Shown piece by piece: positions 40,777-50,117 of a DNA stretch of 64,000 bases. Where the stretch lies: assembly GCA_944325625.1 (NCBI GenBank), contig CALVAP010000007.1, forward strand, positions 1-64,000, read 5' to 3'. The stretch comes from Candidatus Gastranaerophilales bacterium. Its GTDB lineage: Bacteria; Cyanobacteriota; Vampirovibrionia; Gastranaerophilales; Gastranaerophilaceae. A program made the position numbers and the translations under genes. The stretch's first letter is position 1, and every line of letters starts with the position of its first letter. The notes beneath the pieces are model-generated. The model saw only the letters and a list, made by a program, of their open reading frames with translations, was not told where the DNA came from and ran no database searches.

Positions 40777-41985
40777 ATGAACAATTCGGCAAGCGTCGTC
40801 ATTATAGACAAAGAAGAAGCATCTAAACAAATTATCAAAAATTACATCTCTGAAATTCCTGACATCTATGTAGACAGAGAGTTCAGTGATTCTTTTGACG
40901 CATACAATTATATAATAGAAACTCGAACAAACATTGTAATCGTAGATATTAGCGAGGACCCCGATGTTACTTTTGAACTGATTTATAAAATTACATCTTT
41001 AAATAAACAAGCCAAAATAATAGTAACATCATACAATACTGATGCCGATTTGGTAATAAAATCAATGCGAACAGGAGCAAGGGAGTTTTTGACAAAACCA
41101 CTAAAAGAAGAAGAGCTCCAAAATGCCATAATAAAAATGCGAGACCTATCACTAGGCAACCTCTCTGACAACAATAAATGTAAAATCATATCAACATTCT
41201 CCAATAAAGGTGGTATAGGAAAAACTGCAATAGCCGTTAATCTTGCTTTGGAACTTGCAAATCTTACTAAGGAAAAAGTAGCGCTCATAGATCTTAACTT
41301 ACAACTCGGAGACGTTACAACATTTTTGGACTTAAATCCGAGTTTTGATATCTCCTATGTTGTCAATAACATAAACAGGGTAGATGAAACCTTTTTACTT
41401 TCAACGTTGGAAAAATATAAAGATACAAGCCTATACGTCCTTGCAGACCCACCATATTTGGAACAGGCTGAGGATATAACCTCTGACCAAATTTCAAAAC
41501 TTTTCGATGTATTAAAAGAAACATTCTCTTACATAATAGTTGATACAGGTTCAAACTTTGACGGCAAAACAATAACCGTTCTTGATAATTCTGATTTGAT
41601 TTTGCTTGTTACAACGGTCAATCTTCCGGCAATCAGGAATTGCCAAAGATGTTTGGAATTATTTGACCGTCTTGGTTACTCAAAAGAGAAAGCAAAGATT
41701 GTACTTAACAGATATATGGAAAACGAAGAAATAAAAACAGAAGATGTAGAAGACGTTTTGGACAGAAAAGTTTATTGGAAAATACCAAACAACTACTTCA
41801 CAATAATGTCCGCTATCAACAAAGGAATACCTGTTGGAATGGTAAATCCTGATTCTAATATTGCACGCAACTATCGTGACCTTGCGGCGATGTTATCCGA
41901 TAATATCATTTCAACAAAACCGACACAAAAAATAAAACGAACAAGTAACTTCAGTATATTGAACTTATTCAAAAGCAAGAGGTAA
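40777..41985 (+). CDS. cpaE: Tad localisation ATPase CpaE/TadZ
   Basis: 402 residues: an N-terminal receiver-like domain (1-125) and a MinD/ParA-type ATPase domain (about 130-380). The receiver keeps a phospho-acceptor-like Asp (IVIVDISED) and the Lys of FLTKPL. The ATPase has the deviant P-loop FSNKGGIGKTA and DLNLQLGDVTTFLDL. TadZ marks the pole or site of pilus assembly. Nine bases after cpaC. Confidence 0.93.
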   Translation: MNNSASVVIIDKEEASKQIIKNYISEIPDIYVDREFSDSFDAYNYIIETRTNIVIVDISEDPDVTFELIYKITSLNKQAKIIVTSYNTDADLVIKSMRTGAREFLTKPLKEEELQNAIIKMRDLSLGNLSDNNKCKIISTFSNKGGIGKTAIAVNLALELANLTKEKVALIDLNLQLGDVTTFLDLNPSFDISYVVNNINRVDETFLLSTLEKYKDTSLYVLADPPYLEQAEDITSDQISKLFDVLKETFSYIIVDTGSNFDGKTITVLDNSDLILLVTTVNLPAIRNCQRCLELFDRLGYSKEKAKIVLNRYMENEEIKTEDVEDVLDRKVYWKIPNNYFTIMSAINKGIPVGMVNPDSNIARNYRDLAAMLSDNIISTKPTQKIKRTSNFSILNLFKSKR

Positions 41986-41990
41986 ACCAA

Positions 41991-43466
41991 TTGTCACTGA
42001 AAGACCGCTTAAATCGAACACCCGAAAAAATAAATAATGCAGAAACGTCCTATGACCTGATATTCCAAACAGGCGAAGCCAGCGCTGAATTTTTACAACT
42101 CAAAGAACGTATTCATTCACTATTGATTGAGAAAGTTAACGCGACACCCACTTGGATAAATTTTTCGGATGACGAACAAAAAGAACTTATAAGACAATTC
42201 ATTGACAATCAGTTAGAAACAAGTTTTAAATCAATTCCGCTTAATCGAGTTGAAAAAGAACGTCTAATCCGAGAAATTGTACAGGAAACAAAAGGTTACG
42301 GACCATTGGATCCACTGCTGGAAGACCCTAATATAACAGATATTCTTGTTAATGGAGCAAAAAATATTTATGTAGAAAAAAACGGAAAACTACATAAAAC
42401 TCAAATCACATTCAAAGACAATAACCATTTAAAAAATATAATTGAAAGAATTGTATCAAAAGTTGGACGACGAATTGATGAAAAATCGCCAATGGTAGAC
42501 GCCAGATTACCAGATGGAAGCCGTGTTAATGCAATTATTCCACCACTTGCAATAGATGGTCCTTCTCTATCTATAAGAAAGTTTAAAGGCGATGCCGGAA
42601 CTTTGAACAGTCTTTTAAAATGGGGTTCTATAACAGTAGAAATGGCAGAATTTCTTGCAACCATTGTAAAATCAAGAGCAAACATAGTTATAAGCGGTGG
42701 AACCGGCTCAGGTAAAACAACTCTGCTTAACAGTTTATCTGAAGAAATTCCGCATGATGAAAGAATTATAACTATAGAAGACTCCGCAGAATTATCATTG
42801 AAACAAGACCACGTAGTAAGACTGGAAACTCGCCCGCCTAATATTGAAGGTACAGGGCAGGTTTCGGCAAGAGATTTGGTAATAAATGCACTAAGAATGC
42901 GTCCCGACAGAATTGTAATCGGAGAATGCCGCGGTTCTGAGGCTTTGGATATGCTTCAGGCAATGAACACAGGTCATGACGGTTCGCTTACCACTCTGCA
43001 CGCAAATTCGCCTCGAGATGCGCTTTCCAGACTCGAAACTATGGTTCTTTTTGCGGGAATTAATCTACCTGATAAAAATATTAAATCTCAGATTGCTTCT
43101 GCCATTGATTTTATAATCCAAACAAGCCGTCTTTCTGACGGAACAAGAAAAGTTACCTCTATATCCGAAATAACAGGGATGGAAGAAAATATAATCTCCA
43201 TGCAGGAAATATTTAGATTTGATCAAATCGGAGTTGAAAATGGAAAAGTAGTAGGTATTCATGTTTCAACCGGAACAAGACCGGAGTTTATTGAACAATG
43301 CTCAATGAAAGGATACAATGTTGACTTGTCAATATTTAACAAAGAACATAAACATACCTACGTTAACCACGAAGCAACAGCAATGGCCAATAGAATGGAA
43401 AAAAATACTCCCGTCAAAACAAGATTAATGCAAACAAATTCACTGGCACAAAGGTTGAGAAAATAA
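41991..43466 (+). CDS. cpaF: Tad pilus assembly ATPase CpaF/TadA
   Basis: Hexameric secretion ATPase that powers pilus extension and retraction. 491 residues with the N-terminal CpaF helices, the GYGPLDPLLEDPNITDILVNG motif, Walker A GGTGSGKT at 236-243, an aspartate box TIEDSAEL, Walker B RMRPDRIVIGECRG and the His box HDGSLTTLHANS. The start is TTG at 41991, preceded by AGAGG. It overlaps tadB by one base. Confidence 0.95.
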   Translation: MSLKDRLNRTPEKINNAETSYDLIFQTGEASAEFLQLKERIHSLLIEKVNATPTWINFSDDEQKELIRQFIDNQLETSFKSIPLNRVEKERLIREIVQETKGYGPLDPLLEDPNITDILVNGAKNIYVEKNGKLHKTQITFKDNNHLKNIIERIVSKVGRRIDEKSPMVDARLPDGSRVNAIIPPLAIDGPSLSIRKFKGDAGTLNSLLKWGSITVEMAEFLATIVKSRANIVISGGTGSGKTTLLNSLSEEIPHDERIITIEDSAELSLKQDHVVRLETRPPNIEGTGQVSARDLVINALRMRPDRIVIGECRGSEALDMLQAMNTGHDGSLTTLHANSPRDALSRLETMVLFAGINLPDKNIKSQIASAIDFIIQTSRLSDGTRKVTSISEITGMEENIISMQEIFRFDQIGVENGKVVGIHVSTGTRPEFIEQCSMKGYNVDLSIFNKEHKHTYVNHEATAMANRMEKNTPVKTRLMQTNSLAQRLRK

Positions 43467-44431
43467 TGAACACTGTCGCTTTAAGTTTTTTAATAGGATT
43501 TTCAAGCTTTTGCATTTGTATGATTCTTTTTTCATCATCTGTTAAACCTAAAGACGCCACTCAAAAGCGACTTGAAAAAATAAAAAATAAATCTTTCAAG
43601 ACAGATAAAGAAATCAATGAAAAAATATCTCTTGTAGTTACTGATACAACTTATAGAATTAAATTTTTAGGTTCAATTCTTCGCCGATTCAAGATAAGCG
43701 AAAAAATAAAGAATGCATTATTTATCGCAGATTCTAAACTACATGTAGATACATTTTTGTTTTTATGTATTTTTATGGGATTGACAGGTTTTGGAGTAAT
43801 TGCTTTATTCTCAATGATTTATGCCCCTCTTGGGCTTATGGCCGCCCTCATCCCAATAATCTCCTTACGTATAGATATAAATAAACGACTCCAAATGTTT
43901 ACTCAACAATTTCCTGATGCCTTAAACATGATTTCCAGCTCCTTAAGAGCAGGTCACCCGCTTATGGCTTCCTTTGAAACAGTTGTACAAGAAATGCCTC
44001 AACCTGTTAGTTCTGTCTTCAAAACATCTGTTGATGACATATCACTTGGGATAGATGTTAAAGATGCACTAAACAATATGATAAAAATAGTTCCTAACAG
44101 TCTGGATTTGAAATTTTTTGTGACTGCTGTATTAATTCAACGTGATGTTGGCGGTAATTTGGCAGAACTGCTTGACGGACTCTCAACAACCATAAGAGAA
44201 AGATTTAAACTACTTGGACAACTAAAAGCCCAAACAGCACAAACAAGATTTTCCGGAGTTGTATTAAGCGTTATGCCTCCACTAATCGGAGGCGGAATAT
44301 TCTTGCTAAGTCCTGAATATATGGAACCCCTTTTAAAAACGCAACAGGGTAATCTTGCTTTACTTGGAGCTGTATTCTTAACTCTATTAGGGCTTTATTC
44401 CATAAACAAAATTACCAACATTGAAATGTAG
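43466..44431 (+). CDS. tadB: Tad inner-membrane platform protein TadB
   Basis: 321 residues; GspF-like (T2SSF) domain with membrane helices near residues 5-22, 95-130 and at the C-terminus (about 270-310). The motif LPDALNMISSSLRAGHPLMASFETV (QFPDALNMIS here) is typical. It forms the inner-membrane platform with TadC. Start ATG overlaps the cpaF stop. Confidence 0.9.
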   Translation: MNTVALSFLIGFSSFCICMILFSSSVKPKDATQKRLEKIKNKSFKTDKEINEKISLVVTDTTYRIKFLGSILRRFKISEKIKNALFIADSKLHVDTFLFLCIFMGLTGFGVIALFSMIYAPLGLMAALIPIISLRIDINKRLQMFTQQFPDALNMISSSLRAGHPLMASFETVVQEMPQPVSSVFKTSVDDISLGIDVKDALNNMIKIVPNSLDLKFFVTAVLIQRDVGGNLAELLDGLSTTIRERFKLLGQLKAQTAQTRFSGVVLSVMPPLIGGGIFLLSPEYMEPLLKTQQGNLALLGAVFLTLLGLYSINKITNIEM

Positions 44432-44442
44432 GAGAAAACTAT

Positions 44443-45336
44443 TTGGAAATTTTAATATCAATAATACTTGGAATATCAATTTCATTAATAACTTTCTACA
44501 GCGTCAAAGACAAACAAAGTTTGCTTGAAACTCGTATCAAAAAAATTGCAAAAAAACAACGTCATTACGCAAAAAGTATTGCCAAAAATATTGCAGAAGT
44601 CATTGGCAGCTATGGAAAAGATAACCCAAAAAATAAAGAACAAATAGCAAAAAATAAACTAATGCTTATGCAAGCCGGTGAAGACTCAAATGAAGACACC
44701 GTTCTCATCTACGAAGGTCGCAAATTGCTTGGGTTGATAATAATTTTTGTTGCAATATTAATAATTCTTTCAATAATCGGATACACTCCAATAAATATTT
44801 GTGCAGGAATACTAACACTGCTTGTAGCATATAAGCTACCTGATATAATGCTAAAACAAAGAATTGCAATGCGACAAAAAGAGTTTATAAAGAACTTACC
44901 CGATGCAATCGACCTTTTATCTATATGTATAAAAGCCGGTTTGGGCTTGGATTCTGCACTAAATCGCGTTGCCAGTGAATTTTCTTTAACATCGAAAGTT
45001 GTAGCAAAAGAATTTGACAGACTTAATCGTGATGTTCTTTCCGGACTTACAAAACAAGAAGCATACCGCAATATGGCTATCTGTAACCCAAATGCCGAAG
45101 TAAAATCTTTTGTTGCCCTACTTATACAGACAGATAAACTTGGAACAAGTATCACACAATCTCTTGATGCATATTGTGACTCTGTAAGAACTCGGAAAAG
45201 ACAACGCATAGAAGAACTCGCTCAACAAGCTGCCAGCAAAATGACTATTCCCATGGTTCTTTTTATGCTGCCTGCCATATTTTTAATTATTCTTTACCCG
45301 GCACTTATAAAAATTAGCACAAATATGGGCTTTTAG
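44443..45336 (+). CDS. tadC: Tad inner-membrane platform protein TadC
   Basis: 297 residues, second GspF-like platform protein: LPDAIDLLSICIKAGLGLD, then ALLIQTDKLGTSITQSL and a C-terminal membrane hairpin. Starts with TTG at 44443, 11 bases after tadB, and GGAGAA precedes it. Its last 23 bases overlap the convergent ribF. No pilin, TadE, TadF or prepilin peptidase gene follows. Confidence 0.9.
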   Translation: MEILISIILGISISLITFYSVKDKQSLLETRIKKIAKKQRHYAKSIAKNIAEVIGSYGKDNPKNKEQIAKNKLMLMQAGEDSNEDTVLIYEGRKLLGLIIIFVAILIILSIIGYTPINICAGILTLLVAYKLPDIMLKQRIAMRQKEFIKNLPDAIDLLSICIKAGLGLDSALNRVASEFSLTSKVVAKEFDRLNRDVLSGLTKQEAYRNMAICNPNAEVKSFVALLIQTDKLGTSITQSLDAYCDSVRTRKRQRIEELAQQAASKMTIPMVLFMLPAIFLIILYPALIKISTNMGF

Positions 45337-46258
45337 GTGATTTTTCCACTTTTTTGGGGGTACTTAAAGATTGAATATCTTTCGCTATTTGTTTTTTTAA
45401 CTCTTTTACCGAAAGAAATTTGATTTCATTACGAATAAAATCTCTAATTTCGACCCTAACAGGTTCGCCATATATATCTTTGGAAAATTCAAGCAAATGT
45501 GCCTCAAAAGTTGGATTTAATGTGTCGTTAACAGTAGGTTTTAACCCCCAATTTGCAACGGCGCTATATTTTTTACCCCCGACTTCAACATCGGTCGCAT
45601 AAACTCCATATGGTATCTTTGCCATATTAAAAGGATACTCCAAATTTATTGTCGGAAAATCTATTGTTCTTCCAATTTGTTTACCCTCTTGAACAACAGA
45701 CCTAAATGCAAATTTATGACCTAAAAGATTATTTGCCCCCGTAATATCTCCGTTCGAAAGATATTCCTTAATAATTGAAGAACTAACCACTACATTATTG
45801 TATGTTATCGGAGGAATTTCAAAATACTTATAGTTAAACTCCTTCTGGTGATTGTAAAGGAATTCTGTATTTCCCAACCTGTTTAATCCAAAATAATGGT
45901 TAAACCCGGTCGTTATCGCTGAAGGATGAAAGTTATCGATAAGAACATCTTTAAGGTAGTCATAAGCGGATTTTTGAGCAAGTTCTCTATCGAAATTTAA
46001 AACATACACATAATCCACACCATAGCTTTCTATCAATTTAAGTTTTTCTTCAATGGTAGAAATATACTTCACATCAAACCCATGCAAAAGACACAAAGGA
46101 TGTTCTACAAATGTAATCAATGCCGAGCTTGTATTGTTTGACTTAGCAAAGTTTACCGCATTTTTGATAACAACTTGATGTCCCTGATGAACCCCATCGA
46201 AGAACCCGAGGCACAGGGACAAGTCATTTTTTTTATTTAGTTCGTAAAAAACTTCCAT
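45314..46258 (-). CDS. ribF: Bifunctional riboflavin kinase/FMN adenylyltransferase
   Basis: Makes FMN and FAD from riboflavin. 314 residues: N-terminal adenylyltransferase domain (LGFFDGVHQGHQVVI, TTGFNHYFG) and C-terminal kinase domain from about 180 (GRTIDFPTINL, IPYGVYA, NWGLKPT, EAHLLEF). The first domain's GFxDGVHxGH nucleotide motif is intact. It converges with tadC and is ten bases after minE. Confidence 0.95.
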   Translation of the reverse strand: MEVFYELNKKNDLSLCLGFFDGVHQGHQVVIKNAVNFAKSNNTSSALITFVEHPLCLLHGFDVKYISTIEEKLKLIESYGVDYVYVLNFDRELAQKSAYDYLKDVLIDNFHPSAITTGFNHYFGLNRLGNTEFLYNHQKEFNYKYFEIPPITYNNVVVSSSIIKEYLSNGDITGANNLLGHKFAFRSVVQEGKQIGRTIDFPTINLEYPFNMAKIPYGVYATDVEVGGKKYSAVANWGLKPTVNDTLNPTFEAHLLEFSKDIYGEPVRVEIRDFIRNEIKFLSVKELKKQIAKDIQSLSTPKKVEKSPKSPYLC

Positions 46259-46267
46259 TTTTTAAGC

Positions 46268-46945
46268 TTATTTTGAATTATTTTTCTTTGGTTTAGAATT
46301 ATTTTCTTCTTTGTTCAATAAATCCGAAGAATTCACCTCGTCCTTTTCATCTTTAGCTGAATCTGCAGCATCCACAGCATCATGCTCAGTTTCAGACTCT
46401 TCCACTAGCGCTGCATCTTCAGTATTTTCTTGCTCTGCATTTTCTTTGTCTTGACAAGGACAAGTTCCGTTTTCTTTGCAAGGCGGCAAATCCAACTCGT
46501 CAATCGAACCTTCCGAAAACTCAACAACTGTTTCTTCTGATTCGTCTTGTAACTCTTCAACTTCATTTTGAGTTTCTGCTTTAACATTGTCCTTCTCTTC
46601 GGTAATTTCTGAACTTTTTGCTTTTGCAGCTTCTAATGCTTCTCTTATTTCTTCAGGTTTTTTAGCTCTTATCACGGGAATATTAAGCATAAGTGCCATA
46701 GATTCACCATCACCGTCAAGATTTAAGCCTAGTGATTCTTTATCAATAACTATGTATTTTGAGATAACTTCAATTAATTCTTCTCTAAGTTGAGCCATTG
46801 TTTCAGGCTCAAGATTAGAACGATCTTGCATCAATACAAGTTTTAGCCTGTTTTTTGCAGTTTCCTTTGTATTCTCTCCTTCTGATTTTTCTGATTGGAA
46901 AAAATTAATAACCTTATTATAAAAATCTGTCAAAAAGTCTTTCAT
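46268..46945 (-). CDS. minE: Cell-division topological factor MinE with long acidic extension
   Basis: Stimulates MinD ATPase and drives Min oscillation, placing the Z-ring at mid-cell. The MinE core is residues 1-95: an amphipathic N-terminal helix, then NRLKLVLMQDRSNLEP and LREELIEVISKYIVID. A normal MinE is 80-110 residues; this one has 225. The extra C-terminal ~125 residues are Glu/Asp/Ala/Lys-rich, probably disordered, with a PCKENGTCPCQ cysteine cluster. Third gene of minC-minD-minE, three bases after minD. Confidence 0.93.
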   Translation of the reverse strand: MKDFLTDFYNKVINFFQSEKSEGENTKETAKNRLKLVLMQDRSNLEPETMAQLREELIEVISKYIVIDKESLGLNLDGDGESMALMLNIPVIRAKKPEEIREALEAAKAKSSEITEEKDNVKAETQNEVEELQDESEETVVEFSEGSIDELDLPPCKENGTCPCQDKENAEQENTEDAALVEESETEHDAVDAADSAKDEKDEVNSSDLLNKEENNSKPKKNNSK

Positions 46946-46948
46946 TGG

Positions 46949-47761
46949 CTACTCTCCTTTCCCCAAAGATTTAAAAAATCTTTTAATCTTGTCAAATATT
47001 CCTTTGGGAGCATCAAGGTCAATAAAAGGAACTTCTTCGCCTTGAATTCTTCTTGCAATATTCAAGTATGCTAACCCTGCAAGAGATTTTTCTTCATTCA
47101 CTGCGGGAACACCTTTGTTTGTTGAAGTAATGATATAAGTATCATCGGGCACAACCCCAAGCAACTCACAATGAAGAGTATTAATAACATCATCAACGCT
47201 TAACATGTCATTAGACTGAACCATTTGGGGACGAACTCGGTTTATTACCAGCTTGTAGTCTTCAATTTCTTCTCTGGCTTGCAAGAGCCCGATTATTCTA
47301 TCCGCATCTCTGATAGCCGAAACCTCAGGAGTCGTAACAACAATTGCTTCAGATGCGCCTGCAACTGCATTCTGGAACCCTTGTTCTATTCCTGCCGGAC
47401 AATCCAAAAGTACAAAATCAAAATCCTCTTTCAATTCTTCACAAATTTCTTTCAACTGTTCTTGGGTAACAGCAGATTTATCACGTGTTTGAGCCGCAGC
47501 TAGCAAGCACAAATTAGGATTTCGCTTATCTTTTACCAATGCCTGCTTTAACTTGCAACGCTCTTCCACAACATCTACAAGTGTATAAACAATTCTATTT
47601 TCTAATCCCAACAACAAATCTAAGTTTCTTAGCCCTATATCTGTATCTATAAGTACAACACTGGCACCATTTTTGGCAAGTGCGGTACCAATATTGGCAC
47701 TGGTCGTTGTTTTTCCAACTCCGCCTTTTCCTGATGTGATTACTATTACTCGACCTGACAT
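46949..47761 (-). CDS. minD: Septum-site determining ATPase MinD
   Basis: Membrane-binding ATPase that recruits MinC. 270 residues with deviant Walker A SGKGGVGKTTTSANIG (Lys12, Lys17), IDTDIGLRNLDLLLG, DCPAGIEQGF and the C-terminal amphipathic membrane anchor (FDKIKRFFKSLG). Its order in minCDE and its full conserved ends leave little doubt. Confidence 0.97.
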   Translation of the reverse strand: MSGRVIVITSGKGGVGKTTTSANIGTALAKNGASVVLIDTDIGLRNLDLLLGLENRIVYTLVDVVEERCKLKQALVKDKRNPNLCLLAAAQTRDKSAVTQEQLKEICEELKEDFDFVLLDCPAGIEQGFQNAVAGASEAIVVTTPEVSAIRDADRIIGLLQAREEIEDYKLVINRVRPQMVQSNDMLSVDDVINTLHCELLGVVPDDTYIITSTNKGVPAVNEEKSLAGLAYLNIARRIQGEEVPFIDLDAPKGIFDKIKRFFKSLGKGE

Positions 47762-47778
47762 TATTATCTCCTTATATG

Positions 47779-48951
47779 TTAGTCATTTATTTTAAATATT
47801 ACAATTTCATCATTTATAATGCGAGCTTCCTCGGGTGTGAATGTTGACGTTCTTTCCGGAAAAATCGTATTCATACCATCCGGTTTACGTGCGTAACAAT
47901 TCGCAATTCTAAGCTGTATCGCATTCATTTTCAAAGCTCTCACTCTTGCTCTTGAATTACCTTTTGCTCCTGCGTGAGCTATTCCGCTCAATATCCCCCA
48001 AACAGTAATATCTCCCGAGGCAATTACCTCGCTTCCGGGATGACAATCGCCTATTATCACTACGTTACCGTCATAGTTAACTATCTGACCTGAGCGCAAT
48101 GTCTGCTTGATATATGTGGTTGAAAAATGATCAATCTCAAAGTCTGCTTCGGTATATTTTTCCTCACTTAATACAGCTTGCCTGATTTTCTCTTGTGAAA
48201 TCGATCCCTCTTCCTGCTCACTCTCAAGAATAGATTCCAATTTCACTTCAGACGCATAAATATCATCCAATGCTTCTTGTATATCTTCGGTTTTTGCCTC
48301 AATAATCTCATCTGCCATTTCTTCCGAGATTGCAACATCTGTATTAATTTCTTCTTTTAAAATACTATCTTGTTCCTCTTCACTGAATGTATCTGATTGA
48401 TCAACTTCTTCATCTATATTTTCAGTCAAATTGCTGTCTTTGTTGTCACCGGCTTTTGAAGCAAATCCTTCAAGTTTGATGTCTGAATTCTTATCCGCAC
48501 CGGCGGGTTCGTGTTTCACCTGCTCGGGTAAATCTTCTTCTTTATTGTCCAAAGGATCATCTTCCTCTTTCAATATATGATCCTCAAGTTTTACATACTC
48601 GTAAGAAGGCACATAAGATGACTCTTGAAGCTCATTTTGTTCTTCCGGTTGAGTTGGATTTTTAACGGCTGAAACCACTATTCCAAGATTAATTGCTGCA
48701 TTCTCCGTTTGAGATGAACTTGTCTCTAAAAATGCCACTGTTGAATTTATACTGCTAATTAGCGACCTGATACTTAAAAGTTGTGACTGGTTTAAATCCA
48801 CATCTCCAAGCTTAAGCGCAATTTTTTTGTTTTTTGCCATATCATTTTCTAATATTGAACTTAATTCAAACACAATATCACTGGCACTGAGAGCATAGCT
48901 CAAATCTACTATATAAGCGTCATCTGAAAAAATCTGTTCCATTTTAAACAC
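47779..48951 (-). CDS. minC: Septum-site inhibitor MinC with long acidic linker
   Basis: Blocks FtsZ assembly away from mid-cell. 390 residues, versus about 230 in E. coli. The N-domain (about 1-105, KKIALKLGDVDLNQSQLLSI) and the C-terminal beta-helix (from about 275: LRSGQIVNYDGNVVIIGD, GSEVIASGDITVWGILSG, AHAGAKGNSRARVRAL) are clear; the linker of about 160 residues between them is very acidic. GTG 48951 is the outer start; ATG 48942 (codon 4) is an alternative. Confidence 0.92.
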   Translation of the reverse strand: MFKMEQIFSDDAYIVDLSYALSASDIVFELSSILENDMAKNKKIALKLGDVDLNQSQLLSIRSLISSINSTVAFLETSSSQTENAAINLGIVVSAVKNPTQPEEQNELQESSYVPSYEYVKLEDHILKEEDDPLDNKEEDLPEQVKHEPAGADKNSDIKLEGFASKAGDNKDSNLTENIDEEVDQSDTFSEEEQDSILKEEINTDVAISEEMADEIIEAKTEDIQEALDDIYASEVKLESILESEQEEGSISQEKIRQAVLSEEKYTEADFEIDHFSTTYIKQTLRSGQIVNYDGNVVIIGDCHPGSEVIASGDITVWGILSGIAHAGAKGNSRARVRALKMNAIQLRIANCYARKPDGMNTIFPERTSTFTPEEARIINDEIVIFKIND

Positions 48952-49128
48952 ATCCCATTTATTCCCTCAACAATTAAATCGTATATTAAAGAGCTCACAA
49001 TTACAAATAATTTCCGATAATTTGTATCAAATTGTAAGATTTTATCTCAAAAATCATTCCTCCAGATACTGGCAACAATATTATTTCCATATTAAAATAA
49101 TAACAAAATTACTAAGAAGGGTTTTACT

Positions 49129-50070
49129 ATGAAAAAATTTTTTACCAATATAGTTTTATTCGCAACAGCAGCTGTTCTGGCTGTGAACTTAGAGGCCTTA
49201 AGCCTACATGATTCACTAAAATTTGCCCACATATCGGACTCTCACTTGACAACAACCAGACAGGATACATCTTTTAAAGCTTTAAGCCAATCAAAACCTC
49301 TACTTGCTGATGCAATAGACCAAATTAATCAGACCAAGGGTTTGGATTTTGTCCTACAAACAGGTGATACCATCGATTTTCCAAACGAAACAGACATTAT
49401 GATGTATATGAGTATGATGAACCAATTGAGATATCCTTGGTTTATTGCCTTTGGCAACCACGACCTATCAGTTGGCGGAAATATTTCAAGAGAAAGATAT
49501 TTACAACTTCTTAACTCACATAACAAAAACTTTAACTTTGATAAATCATACTATTCCTTCAAACCAAAAAGAGGTTATAAAGTTATAGTTTTAGATGCCG
49601 TTGACAATTCAAAGATTACAGGTAACGGAATATTTCCAAAAGACGAACTTGAATGGCTCGATGAAGAACTTAAATCTGCAAAAAAAGATACTGTACTAAT
49701 ATTTTTACACCACCCAATAATAGAACCCTTTCCAAGTTCCCACCACAAAATCCTAAATACTGATGAATTTTATGCAGTGATAGACAAATACAAAAATCCG
49801 ATAGGAATTTTTACCGGACACTATCACGCAACCAAAATAACCAAAGAACGTAATATCGTTCATGTAGCTACTCCTGCACTTGTTACATATCCAAACGCTT
49901 TTCGTATAGTCAACGTTACAAACTATAGAAATAAAACAATTTTTGACTTTTATTTTAAAAACACTAATTTAAAAGAAGTACAGACCAAAGCCCGAATAAA
50001 ATCTATTATGTCCTCTACATGCGCAGGTACCGAAGAAGACCAAACAACCACAATTGTTATAGACAAATAG
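49129..50070 (+). CDS. Secreted calcineurin-like metallophosphoesterase
   Basis: 313 residues. A signal peptide (about 1-25) precedes a complete binuclear metallophosphoesterase site: DSHL, GDTID, GNHD, HHP and GHYH in order. It probably hydrolyses phosphomonoesters or diesters outside the cytoplasm, like related phosphatases of nucleotides or phospholipids. The substrate is not predictable. AAGAAGGG lies before the ATG. The C-terminal 30 residues are Ser/Thr-rich. Confidence 0.85.
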   Translation: MKKFFTNIVLFATAAVLAVNLEALSLHDSLKFAHISDSHLTTTRQDTSFKALSQSKPLLADAIDQINQTKGLDFVLQTGDTIDFPNETDIMMYMSMMNQLRYPWFIAFGNHDLSVGGNISRERYLQLLNSHNKNFNFDKSYYSFKPKRGYKVIVLDAVDNSKITGNGIFPKDELEWLDEELKSAKKDTVLIFLHHPIIEPFPSSHHKILNTDEFYAVIDKYKNPIGIFTGHYHATKITKERNIVHVATPALVTYPNAFRIVNVTNYRNKTIFDFYFKNTNLKEVQTKARIKSIMSSTCAGTEEDQTTTIVIDK

Positions 50071-50117
50071 CCAAAAATAAAGTACGATATTATAAACAAA
50101 TAAATAGGTCAGGAAGT

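Noticed and set aside
49971-50117. Longer start for the MBL-fold gene at 50019
   Set aside because: It would overlap the metallophosphoesterase end; the ATG at 50118 has AGGAAG and begins the family-like sequence.
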